DNA of 64,000 nt from an uncultured Clostridia bacterium. GTDB lineage: Bacteria > Bacillota > Clostridia > Christensenellales > CAG-314. Below the pieces are notes generated by a model. It ran no database searches and was not told where the DNA came from. It was given only the letters and a program-made list of their open reading frames with translations. The position numbers were made by a program, and so were the translations under genes. Positions 9,322-23,468 of the stretch are shown here, piece after piece (position 1 is the stretch's first letter; every line of letters starts with the position of its first letter). The DNA lies in the NCBI GenBank assembly GCA_947629985.1, contig CANRFV010000005.1, forward strand, positions 62,001 to 126,000, in the 5' to 3' direction.

Positions 9322-10746
9322 TCAGTCCGATACTTTTTTATTTGCCTTACAATTGCCCTGCGGCAAGCGCGACGTGCCGAGTTTGCGGCGAACGACTCCG
9401 ACCAAAATTACAACGGACACTGCCGCGGTAAGCGCTTCCGCAATGGGAAACGCCCACCAAACGGCGGTTGCGGCGTCGGGCAGCAACGACAACAGCCCCA
9501 CCGCGGGAAAAACAAACACCGCAAGCCGCAAACAGGAAATAAACAGCGGATACAACGCGTAGCCCAGTGCCTGCAACACGCCCTGAGTTGCTATGCTTAC
9601 TCCCATAAAGACATAACCGATACTCGCTATTCGTATTGCCGCGGCAACGGTTTGGGTTATTTCAACTCCGTTTACGCCGCTTGCCATACCGAACAGACTT
9701 GCAAGCGGACGCGCAAAAACTTCAAACAGCACGGTTATCGCCGCCGAAACCACAATAGTGTTGATCTCACCCCATTTTACGCACTGCCGCGCCCTTGGCA
9801 AATTGCCCGTACCGTAATTAAACGACGCGACGGAAATGATCGTGTTGGACAATCCGAAACACGCAAACAGCGCAAACTGCATTATTTTGTAATACACGCC
9901 GAAACTGCCCCGGACCAACTCCGCATGCTGTTTTACCGTTGCCAAAATAAGGTTTACGCCCAGCATCATAACCGACAACATGCCTTGCATAAGCGCCGCC
10001 GACAAGCCTATACGGTATATTTCCTTTATTATTCCGAAATTCGGCGCAATATTCTTGAACGAATTGCCGAGTTCGCGATTGGCGCAATAATGGAACAGCA
10101 TAGCGACTACCAGCGAAATTACCTGCCCTATTACCGTTGCCCAAGCCGCGCCGGCAATACCCATACCCAGCGGAAAAATGAATACATAGTCCAACACGAT
10201 GTTTGCTGCCGCGCCGGATATTTGCGCAATTGTGGAATAAAGCGTTTTGCCCGTACTTTGCAAAAACCTTTCGTACACGGTAAAACCTATTGCCCCAAAC
10301 GAACAGCAACAACATATAGTAAGATATTGCGTGCCCATTTGCACCACAAGTATATCGTCGCCTGCCTGCATTGCAATAAACGCGTGCGCGCCGAACAGTC
10401 CGAACAGCAAAAACACTGCGTAAATGCACAATGCCAAAAAAATCCCGTTGCCCACGGCTTTGTTTGCCTTGGTACGGTTGCCTTCGCCGAGAGACTTGGA
10501 CAGCAATGCGTTAAGCCCTACGCCCGTACCCACGCCTATTGCAATAATAAGCAACTGCACGGGAAAGGCATACGTCAGCGCCAGATTGCCCGCTATGCCG
10601 TTTGCGCCCATATTTATTACAAACGCCGTATCCACTATGTTGTATACCGCTTGCAAAATCATCGACACGATCATAGGCAGACCCATCTGCCAAATCAGTT
10701 TGCAAGGCGACGCCGTAGCCATTTTGTTTTGACTTGTTTGTTGCAT
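9322..10746 (-). CDS. MATE-family efflux transporter
   Basis: 12 TM helices; MQQTSQNKMATASPCKLIWQMGLPMIVSMILQAVYNIVDTAFV. Confidence 0.92.
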   Translation of the reverse strand: MQQTSQNKMATASPCKLIWQMGLPMIVSMILQAVYNIVDTAFVINMGANGIAGNLALTYAFPVQLLIIAIGVGTGVGLNALLSKSLGEGNRTKANKAVGNGIFLALCIYAVFLLFGLFGAHAFIAMQAGDDILVVQMGTQYLTICCCCSFGAIGFTVYERFLQSTGKTLYSTIAQISGAAANIVLDYVFIFPLGMGIAGAAWATVIGQVISLVVAMLFHYCANRELGNSFKNIAPNFGIIKEIYRIGLSAALMQGMLSVMMLGVNLILATVKQHAELVRGSFGVYYKIMQFALFACFGLSNTIISVASFNYGTGNLPRARQCVKWGEINTIVVSAAITVLFEVFARPLASLFGMASGVNGVEITQTVAAAIRIASIGYVFMGVSIATQGVLQALGYALYPLFISCLRLAVFVFPAVGLLSLLPDAATAVWWAFPIAEALTAAVSVVILVGVVRRKLGTSRLPQGNCKANKKVSD

Positions 10747-10767
10747 ATAACACCCCTTATAACACGC

Positions 10768-10812
10768 AAAACAGGCGCAAATCCGCAATTGGATTTACGC
10801 CTGTTTTTGCTA
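10768..10812. promoter_or_regulatory. Perfect-stem hairpin in the MATE gene leader (terminator/attenuator-like)
   Basis: AAACAGGCGcAAATCC gcaatt GGATTTaCGCCTGTTTTT between divergent genes. Confidence 0.6.
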
Positions 10813-11020
10813 CACATTGTAGCAATATTATATGCCCAAACTGCCGAAAAGTCAAATAAAATTGCCGTTTGAACCGAATTTTCGCCCGCCGCAACAACCC
10901 AAAAACGCGCGTTGCCTTTCGACAAATTGCGCCAAAACAACGACGACGCAAGTTTTGATTATACGCTGCGCCTTTTTGCGGAAATTAAGGCATACGTACG
11001 CGCATATTTGCGCCAAGGCG

Positions 11021-11049
11021 TTGACGACGCTGTATGTATATGATATAAT
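11021..11049 (+). promoter_or_regulatory. SigA-type promoter for the hybrid histidine kinase
   Basis: TTGACG-17 bp-TATAAT upstream of 11133. Confidence 0.65.
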
Positions 11050-11132
11050 ATTGCCATATATATTCCGACAAAAAGCAACATTTATGCGTTGTATTACGCA
11101 ACGTCGGAAAATTTTACGAGAAGACGAAAGCC

Positions 11133-14100
11133 ATGAAAACAAAACATTTATTTGCAACATTGTTGATATTGCTTACGTTCCTGCCGTTGGTTTTTGCGGG
11201 GACGGTTACCGCGCAGGCAAGTTCCGCGCCCATACGGGTGGGCTATTTCCATTTTACCGGATACCACAACTACGACGAAACAACGGGCAAACGCGACGGC
11301 TACGGCTACGACTTTTTGCAATTGATTGCAAGGTTTAACGATTGGCAATACGAATACACGGGTTACGATCTGGAATACGCCAACAGCCTTGAACTGTTGA
11401 AAAACGGCGAAGTGGATATCGTAACGTCCGTATCCAAAACGCCCGAGCGCGAAAAGGACTTTTTGTTTTCCGACAAAGATCTCGGTACAAACGCCACTAT
11501 TTTTACCGTAAAAGCGGGTAACACAAAGGTAAAAAAGGGCGACTACTCCACTTACAACGGCTTGAAAATAGGTATGATGACGGGCAATTCGAAAAACGCT
11601 GTTTTCGAAAACTTTGCCGCGGAAAATAATTTTACGTTTACGCCCATTTACCGCGAGTCGGAATTGGAACTGACGGAATTGCTTGCAAACGGCGACGTTG
11701 ACGGACTGATCACGGGCAGTTTGCGCGCGCTTGACGGCGAATGGATAATCGAATCGCTGTCGCCGCAACCCTTTTACGCCTGCGTAAACAAAAACAATCC
11801 CGAACTGATGGAGCAAATAAACGCCGCCATCGACGAACTCGACTTGTCTCAACCCGATTGGCGCAATACGCTGCACGACAAATACTATTCCACCGACGCA
11901 AGCGGCAACATCGTGTTGACGCCCGAAGAACGCGACTATCTGGACAGTCTGCGGCAGCAATCGGTTACGCTTACGTTGATAATCAACCCCGACAGAGCGC
12001 CGTACTCCTATTACGAAAACGGCAAAGCCTGCGGAATATTGCCCGCGCTGTTCGCAAAGATGACGGAAAACGTAGATATTTCGTACGAGTACGTTGTGGT
12101 AAACAGCCGCGAAGAATATTATCAACGGCGCAATGCGCAGGATATAGACATTGTGTTGGACTTCAACGACGATATGTCCTTGGCGGAACAATGCGGTTAC
12201 AAAATTACCGACGCATACTACACCACAACGCACACAATGCTTAAACGGCGCAATTTGAAGGGCGACCCCGTAAAATTTGCCACGCAAAAATATGCGGACA
12301 ACCCTTTTGCGGATTACTTGGCAAAATATGTGGGTGAAAACGCCCAATCCGTGCAGTACAATTCGTGGGAAGAAATCGTTGCCGCCGTAAAACGCGGCGA
12401 ATGCGACGCCACGATAACCCTTTCGTACATTGCGGAAAGATATATGTGGGCGGACGAGCGCGGCGAACTGACTTCCGAACTTATCGGCGAAGCGTCGTCG
12501 GCTTACACAATAGGCGTAAACAACAAACGCGGACACCTGTTGCTGTCCGTACTAAACAAGTGTGTTACGGGATTGAGCCGTAACGCGGTATCCGCAGTAG
12601 TTACGCAAGAAGTTACCAAGTTCCGCCCCTCAACCGACGTGGGGTTGATTACCTTTTTGCGCCGCAACCCCATTTACATCGTAATAATTGTAACCGCCGT
12701 GCTGCTGTTGCTGTTTGTTATTGCAATGTTGGTGGTAAGGACGTTTAACCAACGCAAATTGCAACGCAAGGTAACCGAAGCGACAAGCAAACTGCAAGCG
12801 CAAACGGAAGAACTGTCGGCGGCATTGCACGCGGCGGACGCGGCAAACCGCTCCAAAACCACGTTTCTCAACAATATGTCGCACGACATTCGCACGCCGA
12901 TGAACGCAATTATCGGATTTACGGCGCTTGCCAACGCGCACATCGACAACAAAGAACGCGCGCTGGACTACCTTGCCAAAATCTCGCAGGCGTCCAACCA
13001 CTTGCTGTCGCTGATAAACGACGTGCTGGATATGAGCCGGATCGAAGCGGGCAAGGTCCACATCGACAACCGCCCCGAAAATCTTGCCGACATTTTGCAA
13101 GGATTGCGTAACATCATTCAGTCTGATATACACTCCAAACATCTGGATCTGTTTATCGACACGGTAGACATAACGCACGAAGAAGTATTTTGCGACAAAT
13201 TGCGCCTTAACCAAATATTGCTCAACCTTACGTCCAACTCGATAAAATTTACCAAGAGCGGCGGCGCGGTATACATCAAAATTACGCAAAAACCTTGCCC
13301 CAAAGAAGGTTTCGGCACGTACGAGTTCAGCGTTAAAGATACAGGCATAGGTATGAGTTCCGAATTTGTCGAAACGGTATTCGATCCGTTTACGCGCGAA
13401 CGCAATTCGACTGTAAGCGGTATTCAGGGTACGGGCTTGGGAATGGCAATTACCAAAAACATCGTCGATATAATGGGCGGCACCATCACCGTGGAAAGTC
13501 AACAGGGCAAGGGTACCGAATTTGTAGTTACGTTGGAGTTGAAATTTGCCGACGACGAACCCGAAGATTTGGTACTTTCCGAACTGCGCGGTATGTACTC
13601 GCTTGTTGTGGACGACGACCTTGTTTCCTGCCAGAGCGTATCCAAAATGCTTCGTCAAATAGGTATGCACGCCGAATGGACCGTAACGGGCAAAGAGGCG
13701 ATCGTACGCACCACCGAAGCGATAGAACTCGGACACCCATTTGAAGTGTACATAATAGATTGGTCTATGCCGGATATGGACGGCATTGCCACGGTAAAAC
13801 AAATACGAGCAATTATCGGGGACGACTCCCCCATCATATTGATGTCGGCATACGATTGGGCGGACATCGAACAGGAAGCGCGCAATGCCGGCGTTACGGG
13901 CTTTGTAAGCAAGCCGCTGTTTGCGTCCGACCTGCACCGCGCCTTGGAAAAGAGTTTGGGCAAAACAACCGAAGAACCCGCTCCCGCGCCCAAAGAAAAC
14001 AAGTTTGCCGGCAAGAGAATTTTGTTGGCGGAAGATAACGAACTCAACAGAGAAATTGCCGAAGATATTTTGAGCGAATCGGGTTTTGAAGTGGAAAGCG

Positions 14101-14477
14101 CCGAAAACGGCAAGGTTGCCTGCGAAATGGTAGAAAAATCGCAAGCGGGCTACTACGACATTGTGCTGATGGACGTTCAAATGCCCATTATGGACGGCTA
14201 CGAAGCGACCAGACACATACGCGCCCTTGAAAACAAAAAAATTGCAAATATACCGATAATAGCAATGACCGCAAACGCCTTTGAAGAAGACAAAGCAAAC
14301 GCTTTTGCCGCGGGTATGAACGGACACCTTGCCAAACCTTTGGATATCGACGCGATGTTTGCACTGCTTGAACGATTGCTTGACGGCGACGCGACGGACA
14401 ATGCTTTGGCAAACGACGGCGCAGCGGATAGCGACGCGGCTGACGACAACGCCCCCACCGATAACGACAAAAAGTAA
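11133..14477 (+). CDS. BvgS/EvgS-like hybrid sensor kinase: two SBP_bac_3 domains, TM, HisKA, HATPase, two REC domains
   Basis: Signal peptide; NNMSHDIRTPMNAIIGF H-box; GTGLGMAITKNIVDIMGG; two receiver domains (VVDDD..IDWSMPDMDG and LLAEDNE..LMDVQMPIMDG). Confidence 0.93.
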   Translation: MKTKHLFATLLILLTFLPLVFAGTVTAQASSAPIRVGYFHFTGYHNYDETTGKRDGYGYDFLQLIARFNDWQYEYTGYDLEYANSLELLKNGEVDIVTSVSKTPEREKDFLFSDKDLGTNATIFTVKAGNTKVKKGDYSTYNGLKIGMMTGNSKNAVFENFAAENNFTFTPIYRESELELTELLANGDVDGLITGSLRALDGEWIIESLSPQPFYACVNKNNPELMEQINAAIDELDLSQPDWRNTLHDKYYSTDASGNIVLTPEERDYLDSLRQQSVTLTLIINPDRAPYSYYENGKACGILPALFAKMTENVDISYEYVVVNSREEYYQRRNAQDIDIVLDFNDDMSLAEQCGYKITDAYYTTTHTMLKRRNLKGDPVKFATQKYADNPFADYLAKYVGENAQSVQYNSWEEIVAAVKRGECDATITLSYIAERYMWADERGELTSELIGEASSAYTIGVNNKRGHLLLSVLNKCVTGLSRNAVSAVVTQEVTKFRPSTDVGLITFLRRNPIYIVIIVTAVLLLLFVIAMLVVRTFNQRKLQRKVTEATSKLQAQTEELSAALHAADAANRSKTTFLNNMSHDIRTPMNAIIGFTALANAHIDNKERALDYLAKISQASNHLLSLINDVLDMSRIEAGKVHIDNRPENLADILQGLRNIIQSDIHSKHLDLFIDTVDITHEEVFCDKLRLNQILLNLTSNSIKFTKSGGAVYIKITQKPCPKEGFGTYEFSVKDTGIGMSSEFVETVFDPFTRERNSTVSGIQGTGLGMAITKNIVDIMGGTITVESQQGKGTEFVVTLELKFADDEPEDLVLSELRGMYSLVVDDDLVSCQSVSKMLRQIGMHAEWTVTGKEAIVRTTEAIELGHPFEVYIIDWSMPDMDGIATVKQIRAIIGDDSPIILMSAYDWADIEQEARNAGVTGFVSKPLFASDLHRALEKSLGKTTEEPAPAPKENKFAGKRILLAEDNELNREIAEDILSESGFEVESAENGKVACEMVEKSQAGYYDIVLMDVQMPIMDGYEATRHIRALENKKIANIPIIAMTANAFEEDKANAFAAGMNGHLAKPLDIDAMFALLERLLDGDATDNALANDGAADSDAADDNAPTDNDKK

Positions 14478-14770
14478 CGCAACTGCGGCTGCATTTTGCC
14501 GATTTTGAGCGCACCGCTACTCGGCACCAAATAGTCGAACAACGGCTAAACGGCACGCCACTTTATGCAAATACCCGACGGTAAACGGCGGTATTGTCGA
14601 CGTGCCGAGACTGTACGGAATACCGTTTTGGTACAAATATCAAACAATAAGTGGCGGCGCTGACAGATAACAAAATCAATTACATTCGAGCCAAGATAAG
14701 ATTCCGGAATTTGAGAATTTAGCAAAGTAAAAGATAAACCCGAACAATTATGTTCGGGTTTATCTGCATT

Positions 14771-14846
14771 TGGTGACCCTAATGGGAATCGAACCCATGT
14801 TATCGGCGTGAGAGGCCAACGTCCTAGGCCGCTAGACTATAGGGCC
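14771..14846 (-). tRNA. tRNA-Glu (anticodon CTC), CCA encoded
   Basis: GGCCCTATAGTCTAGCGGCCTAGGACGTTGGCCTCTCACGCCGATAACATGGGTTCGATTCCCATTAGGGTCACCA; cloverleaf fits. Confidence 0.93.
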
Positions 14847-14939
14847 GCAACCAATGTACGGTTAGTATACCACAATTTGCAAGGTTTGACAAGTGTTTGC
14901 GGAGTGTTTTGCAAATATGCGCGGCGTTAAAACAGTAAA

Positions 14940-15300
14940 CTTTTTATTTGCATAAACGTATAAAATCTACCGCAATAATTTACATATTGCGCGAAAATAA
15001 ACAAAACTACATAATACCCCCACCATTATTTTTTATGGGATAATACAGTAAAAAACAATAAGCGCACATAAGAAAAACCGAAACGCCGCATTTTCAGCGC
15101 CCATTATGATATTTTCCTTTGAAAGAAACTGTTAAATAGCAATTATTTTATTTGCAGAAACGTATTTGATCCGCCGTAATTAACTTCGTAATAAAATTTA
15201 CGCAAAAATAAATAACACTACCCTGCCATTGTTTTTTCCGAGGATATAATGCAGTAAAAAAATAAGTTAAGCGCACATAGAAAATCGAAACGCGAACCGC
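14940..15300. repeat. Degenerate direct repeat (two ~150-bp units, ~205-bp spacing) upstream of PFOR
   Basis: ATTTGCAtAAACGTA...GCGCACATAagAAAAaCCGAAACGC (from 14946) matches ATTTGCAgAAACGTA...GCGCACATAGAAAAtCGAAACGC (from 15150). Confidence 0.65.
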
Positions 15301-15333
15301 AACGCCACCAATAATTTATTAAAATTATAATAA

Positions 15334-19014
<3,681 letters not shown>

Positions 19015-19030
19015 TGCGCAAATAAATACA

Positions 19031-19066
19031 AGCGCTCCCGCCGAATACGGCGGGAGCGCTTTGTTT
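19031..19066 (+). terminator. Rho-independent terminator of PFOR
   Basis: AGCGCTCCCGCCG aata CGGCGGGAGCGCT TTGTTTT. Confidence 0.9.
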
Positions 19067-19107
19067 TGCGCGTAAATATTAAGTTTTGCAATTTACCTTG
19101 CGGTCGA

Positions 19108-19671
19108 TTACGCCTGCCCGCTCTGCGCTTGGTTGGACGATTCCGCAGTTTTGTGCCGTTCGGACAACGGCAAAAATTTTACGGGCATTTCGCCAAACGC
19201 CTGCAAACGTTTAAGTCCTGACAAAATTTTGCGGCGCTCGATAAAAAATTGGTCTACCGCTTCCCAAATAAATACCCAGGCAAATATATCCAGCACTTCT
19301 ATCCATATTGACGACCACTTTAACAACTGCTCGCAAATTATCATAAATGCCAAGCCCACAATGCCGATAAGCGCAAAAATCAAAGACACTACGCCGTTGC
19401 GCTGTAAATTGCGGCGTTCGGCGGCAAGTTTGAGCGTAAAATAATTTTTAATTGCGCTGGTATAGCACTTTTTTTCTTCGTCGTCAATGCAATTGCTGTG
19501 GACGTTCAATTCCAATCTGTCTTTCGGATGGGCGGCGTTGGCGCCATTTTCCAAAAAATCCGCCACGTCTTGCGAAATTACGGGGGTGTCGGTTTCGGAA
19601 TAGGGCGACAAAAAATCGCTGTCGTCCAACACGGTCATATTAAGTACGTGCGTTATCTGTTGTTTAGCCAT
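19108..19671 (-). CDS. Hypothetical protein with two TM helices
   Basis: Start MAKQQITHVLNMTVLDD; IFALIGIVGLAFMIICEQLL TM; no family recognised. Confidence 0.6.
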   Translation of the reverse strand: MAKQQITHVLNMTVLDDSDFLSPYSETDTPVISQDVADFLENGANAAHPKDRLELNVHSNCIDDEEKKCYTSAIKNYFTLKLAAERRNLQRNGVVSLIFALIGIVGLAFMIICEQLLKWSSIWIEVLDIFAWVFIWEAVDQFFIERRKILSGLKRLQAFGEMPVKFLPLSERHKTAESSNQAQSGQA

Positions 19672-20069
19672 AATAAACCTCTTTGGATATCGACGCCAAT
19701 ACAGCCGTACAAGCGCCTGCGTGCGCAGTGCGACGGTACGCGCCGTGATGTAACAAACAGTATAGCATATTGCGCGCAAATAGTCCACGGTTATTTTGCA
19801 AAACGCCATATTTACAAGTATGTTATAATTATGTTGCCCGCTATGCGCGCTGTCGTTTAAGTTGCGTTACGATTTGTTTATCTGTTTGCCCTGACTTTGC
19901 GCGAACTGCCAAAAAACGCATTTATCCAAGCGCAACCTTTTGTTGTAGGCACATTTTTAGTTTACAGCCGTTTGAGCGTATTGCAAAGGGCAACGCGACA
20001 AATCGTTTGCGCTGCCCTTTGAAAAAATATTGATAATTTTGCCGCGGCGAAACATAGCCGCACAGCGGG

Positions 20070-20513
20070 TTACAGGCGCACTATCACTTGGTCGCCGTCG
20101 TCCGAACGCACTTCCACCAAGTTGAAATGCCCGTACGTTTTGATTATACGCTTTAACGTTCGGTATACGGCAACCATTGTGGAACGCGTAATAACGTTTG
20201 CGGCTTGTTGCCGCGCGTGCGCGTTGTTACTTGCAGACGACAGCGCAACTTCGACTTCGGCAGCACATTCGGCGGCTGTATTGTCGGCGTCAAACGTACT
20301 TTCGTCCGAACCGTCGACGTCGCAGTCGCAACTTACAACTGCCAAGGCGTCGTCGCTTGCGTTTGCGGTTTCCGTTCTGTCCGTTGCGGCGTTGGGCGTA
20401 CCGTTTGCAACCGCTTTGCCTATTGCGTATTTGTAAAACAGTCGGGATTTAAGCACAATATTGGGAACGTACAGCCGCAAGCGAAACTTGCCCGACCTTA
20501 CGACAATTTTCAT
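20070..20513 (-). CDS. Hypothetical protein, partner of the upstream XRE regulator
   Basis: Start MKIVVRSGKFRLRLYVPN overlaps the previous stop; ends NLVEVRSDDGDQVIVRL, like the C-terminus of its neighbour. Confidence 0.55.
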   Translation of the reverse strand: MKIVVRSGKFRLRLYVPNIVLKSRLFYKYAIGKAVANGTPNAATDRTETANASDDALAVVSCDCDVDGSDESTFDADNTAAECAAEVEVALSSASNNAHARQQAANVITRSTMVAVYRTLKRIIKTYGHFNLVEVRSDDGDQVIVRL

Positions 20514-21001
20514 CACTCCACCCAAATTTCGATTTTGTCGCCGTCGCCGGAATTGACGTCTACGATCTTGCCTACAAGACCGCTTTCGATAAGTTGGTAA
20601 ATCTTGTTGAAATCGATGTCCGCCAACGACACCTTGCCCGCGGATATGGGTATATTGCCGCCGCTATCCAAAATTACCTTTACCAATGCCAACGGCAAAT
20701 TTACGTTGACGTCGTCGTTATCCGAAGAATGGCACTTTACCCGCAAAAACATCGAGTCGATATTTTTACGCTGATCCTGCGGCAATACTTTGGTTGCGGG
20801 CTCTTCGCCCAGCAACTCGTTCAAACTTACGCCCAAAATGTGCGAAAGGGGTACAAGCGCCGAAATGTCGGGCGCGGAAATGTCGTTTTCCCACTTGGAA
20901 ACGGCTTGCGCCGTGATATTAAGTTGATTTGCAACGTCCTCCTGCGTAAGCGACGCTTGTTTGCGCAAACGTTGCAACCTTTGACCGAGAGTTTCCGTCA
21001 T
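20513..21001 (-). CDS. XRE-family HTH regulator with C-terminal SHOCT-like/sheet domain
   Basis: LGQRLQRLRKQASLTQEDVANQLNITAQAVSKWENDISAPDI HTH; C-terminal IVDVNSGDGDKIEIWVE. Confidence 0.85.
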   Translation of the reverse strand: MTETLGQRLQRLRKQASLTQEDVANQLNITAQAVSKWENDISAPDISALVPLSHILGVSLNELLGEEPATKVLPQDQRKNIDSMFLRVKCHSSDNDDVNVNLPLALVKVILDSGGNIPISAGKVSLADIDFNKIYQLIESGLVGKIVDVNSGDGDKIEIWVE

Positions 21002-21362
21002 ATTTAATAATCTCCTTTTTTAATTTGCGGCAAAGCCGTTGTCTGCCGAGCCAAACGCGCGCAGTTTGTCCGACGGCGTTTACAACTTGTGCCGTTTTAC
21101 AAACAAATTGTACCGCATTGCGCCGCAATTTGCCAGCGACTGTTTGTTTAGTTTGACCGTTTTAACTAAACCGTAGGTTGTTTTTTTACTCAACCGACGC
21201 AATTATTATACCGTAATTCGCTTTGTGCCGCAAGCGTACGCGCGCTTGTTCTGCGACAAAAGTATCAACGCAAAATACTTTACCGAAATTTGTCAAATTG
21301 CGCTTTACACAAACGAAATAAAAATATATAATTAAACTACACAAAAAGACGGGGAGAAAGAT

Positions 21363-23042
21363 ATGAAAACAAAATCTAAAACTTTGTGCATATTGCTGAT
21401 CGTTGTGTTGATGGCGGGCTTTGTTGTAACGGCAAGCGCGTGCGGTAGCACCTTCGGCATAAAATGGGACAGATATTTGCCAAGCGCTGAAGAATATTTT
21501 GCAAACGCTGACAAATTGGGCGAAATTACGCCCATTAACGTGGAACTCGGCGCTGACGTTTACGTGGGAAGATACGGTTTGATGACGATACAACTTTCCA
21601 AAGAAATGTACGGATATTTGCCCGCATACGACGCCACAATCGGCAAGGGCGACGGGCTTGTCAACCTTTCGGAAAGGCGCATAGACAGCAATATTTATGT
21701 GTTTATCGGAGTAAATGCCGATTCGGAAATGATATTGTACGATTCCGCAGGCACAACGTTAATGCGCGCAAAAACGTATTTTGACGTGGATTCCGAGTCG
21801 GTAATACTCTATCTGGACGGACAAGCGGGCAAATACGCCGTTGTAAATTATCTGTCGGGCTTGCAGGCTTTTAACGCTTACTTTTTGATCAACGCCGACG
21901 GAACGTTGGACGCCACCGCTTACAACGACTCGCAACTGTCCGCAACCGCAACAAAAGTTCCCATGCCGGGCGAACCCTTTACCACGCCCGTAACGCCGCT
22001 GGAAAGTATGCTGGGCAAAAACTTGCAAGAGGACGAATTTGTTGACGGAACAAGCGTAAAAACGTTCAACAATACGGTGGTATTTTACAACGCCAAGGGC
22101 AAAGAAATGTCGCGTTGGACAGTGCCGCAAAATATAGCCGGCGCGCCCATATACATAGACAAATATCTGATATACGGCACGCTTAGCCAAGTTGATATAG
22201 TAAACACCAAGGACTACAATTACGTATCTTCGTCCGGCGACAAATACAACTATCAACTTAACCGTTACAATATCAAGACGGGCAAAATTACCAAGATCAA
22301 TGCCGATTACGTCATTGCCGAAAGCAACTACGGCGAAATGTACAACACCCGCGACGGCAAATACGACCTTGCAAGAGTGGGCGTTTGGCGTATGGTGGAC
22401 GGCATTGCGTACGAAAACAATTACGCCGACATTTACATAATAAACAATATGGGCAAGGTAGGTTTCAGCCGCCACGACAGCGTGTTCGGAATGCCCGCGT
22501 ACAAATTGGAAAACGGCAACTATATTACCGACAGCGGCAATATAGTAAACGGCAAAAACAAATTGCAGATATCTTTCGGCAGTTTGTCCGCAATTCGCGG
22601 CATTACAGAGGACGCATTTGTTGTGGAAAGCAACGGATTGATCGGGTCTGTGCTATTTGACGGCAAGGTAAAAATACCCTTTGCATACACCGCAAAAAGC
22701 GCGCTGTACGGAAATTATATGTTTGTATGCGACATACTCGGTTCGAACTACGTTCTTAACGTTGCAAGCGGAGAAATAAAAGCGCTTGCGGACATTACGG
22801 GAGCGGAAGCCGCCGACATAACGATATCTACCGACGTTGTGCCCCTGATAGTTGCCAAAAATAAATCGGGCGACACTTACACGCTGTACACCATTGCCGG
22901 AGAAAAAATAGCCGACAACGCCGTATCCGACGAATTGACCTTTACGCGCTATTCGGTGGGCGACAAAAACTACGCAATAGCGCAAATCACGGTGCAAAAC
23001 GGCTCTGCCGAACTTACTTCCTATTACAAAATTACACTGTAA
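21363..23042 (+). CDS. Secreted lipoprotein-like hypothetical protein (beta-repeat rich)
   Basis: Signal sequence MKTKSKTLCILLIVVLMAGFVVTASACGS; RBS GGGGAGAAAG. Confidence 0.7.
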   Translation: MKTKSKTLCILLIVVLMAGFVVTASACGSTFGIKWDRYLPSAEEYFANADKLGEITPINVELGADVYVGRYGLMTIQLSKEMYGYLPAYDATIGKGDGLVNLSERRIDSNIYVFIGVNADSEMILYDSAGTTLMRAKTYFDVDSESVILYLDGQAGKYAVVNYLSGLQAFNAYFLINADGTLDATAYNDSQLSATATKVPMPGEPFTTPVTPLESMLGKNLQEDEFVDGTSVKTFNNTVVFYNAKGKEMSRWTVPQNIAGAPIYIDKYLIYGTLSQVDIVNTKDYNYVSSSGDKYNYQLNRYNIKTGKITKINADYVIAESNYGEMYNTRDGKYDLARVGVWRMVDGIAYENNYADIYIINNMGKVGFSRHDSVFGMPAYKLENGNYITDSGNIVNGKNKLQISFGSLSAIRGITEDAFVVESNGLIGSVLFDGKVKIPFAYTAKSALYGNYMFVCDILGSNYVLNVASGEIKALADITGAEAADITISTDVVPLIVAKNKSGDTYTLYTIAGEKIADNAVSDELTFTRYSVGDKNYAIAQITVQNGSAELTSYYKITL

Positions 23043-23155
23043 CGGATAGGTCGGGCGCAATCGCACCGTGCATTAGGTTAAAGTCGATTGCCGACTATCG
23101 GTTTTCAGACAATAAATAATAAGTAATTTAATATTTACAAACCGCGTATGCCGCA

Positions 23156-23178
23156 CCGAAAAATTCGGTGCGGCATAC
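23156..23178 (+). terminator. Hairpin after the lipoprotein gene
   Basis: GTATGCCGCACCGAAaaaTTCGGTGCGGCATAC-type stem; no T tract. Confidence 0.45.
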
Positions 23179-23468
23179 TTACAGCGGATCGGTTGCACAA
23201 AACACTATTGCCGCATTGCAACGGTAAAGGCGATTAAAACTACGCGCCAGATATCGGCGAAGTATTTATTTACGCACAATATTCGACGTCGGCGCAATAA
23301 GCCAAAGTGCGTCCGTATTATTTACGGACACACTTTTTGCAACGAAATTAAGCGTAACGGGGCAAAAAACGTCTATTTGTGCAAAGTTACGCGCAATTGC
23401 AGGCTGTTGCTACGGCGTTGTTGTCGCGCCTACGCAAGCCTACACGATACAAGGCTGTGGCAATCGTA

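Noticed and set aside
11148-12536. Long antisense ORFs opposite strong genes (e.g. 11148..12536 -, 12630..14327 -, 15505..17283 -, 41852..44554 +, 54884..57448 +)
   Set aside because: They mirror high-confidence genes, have no recognisable domains, and arise from the codon bias of the sense strand.
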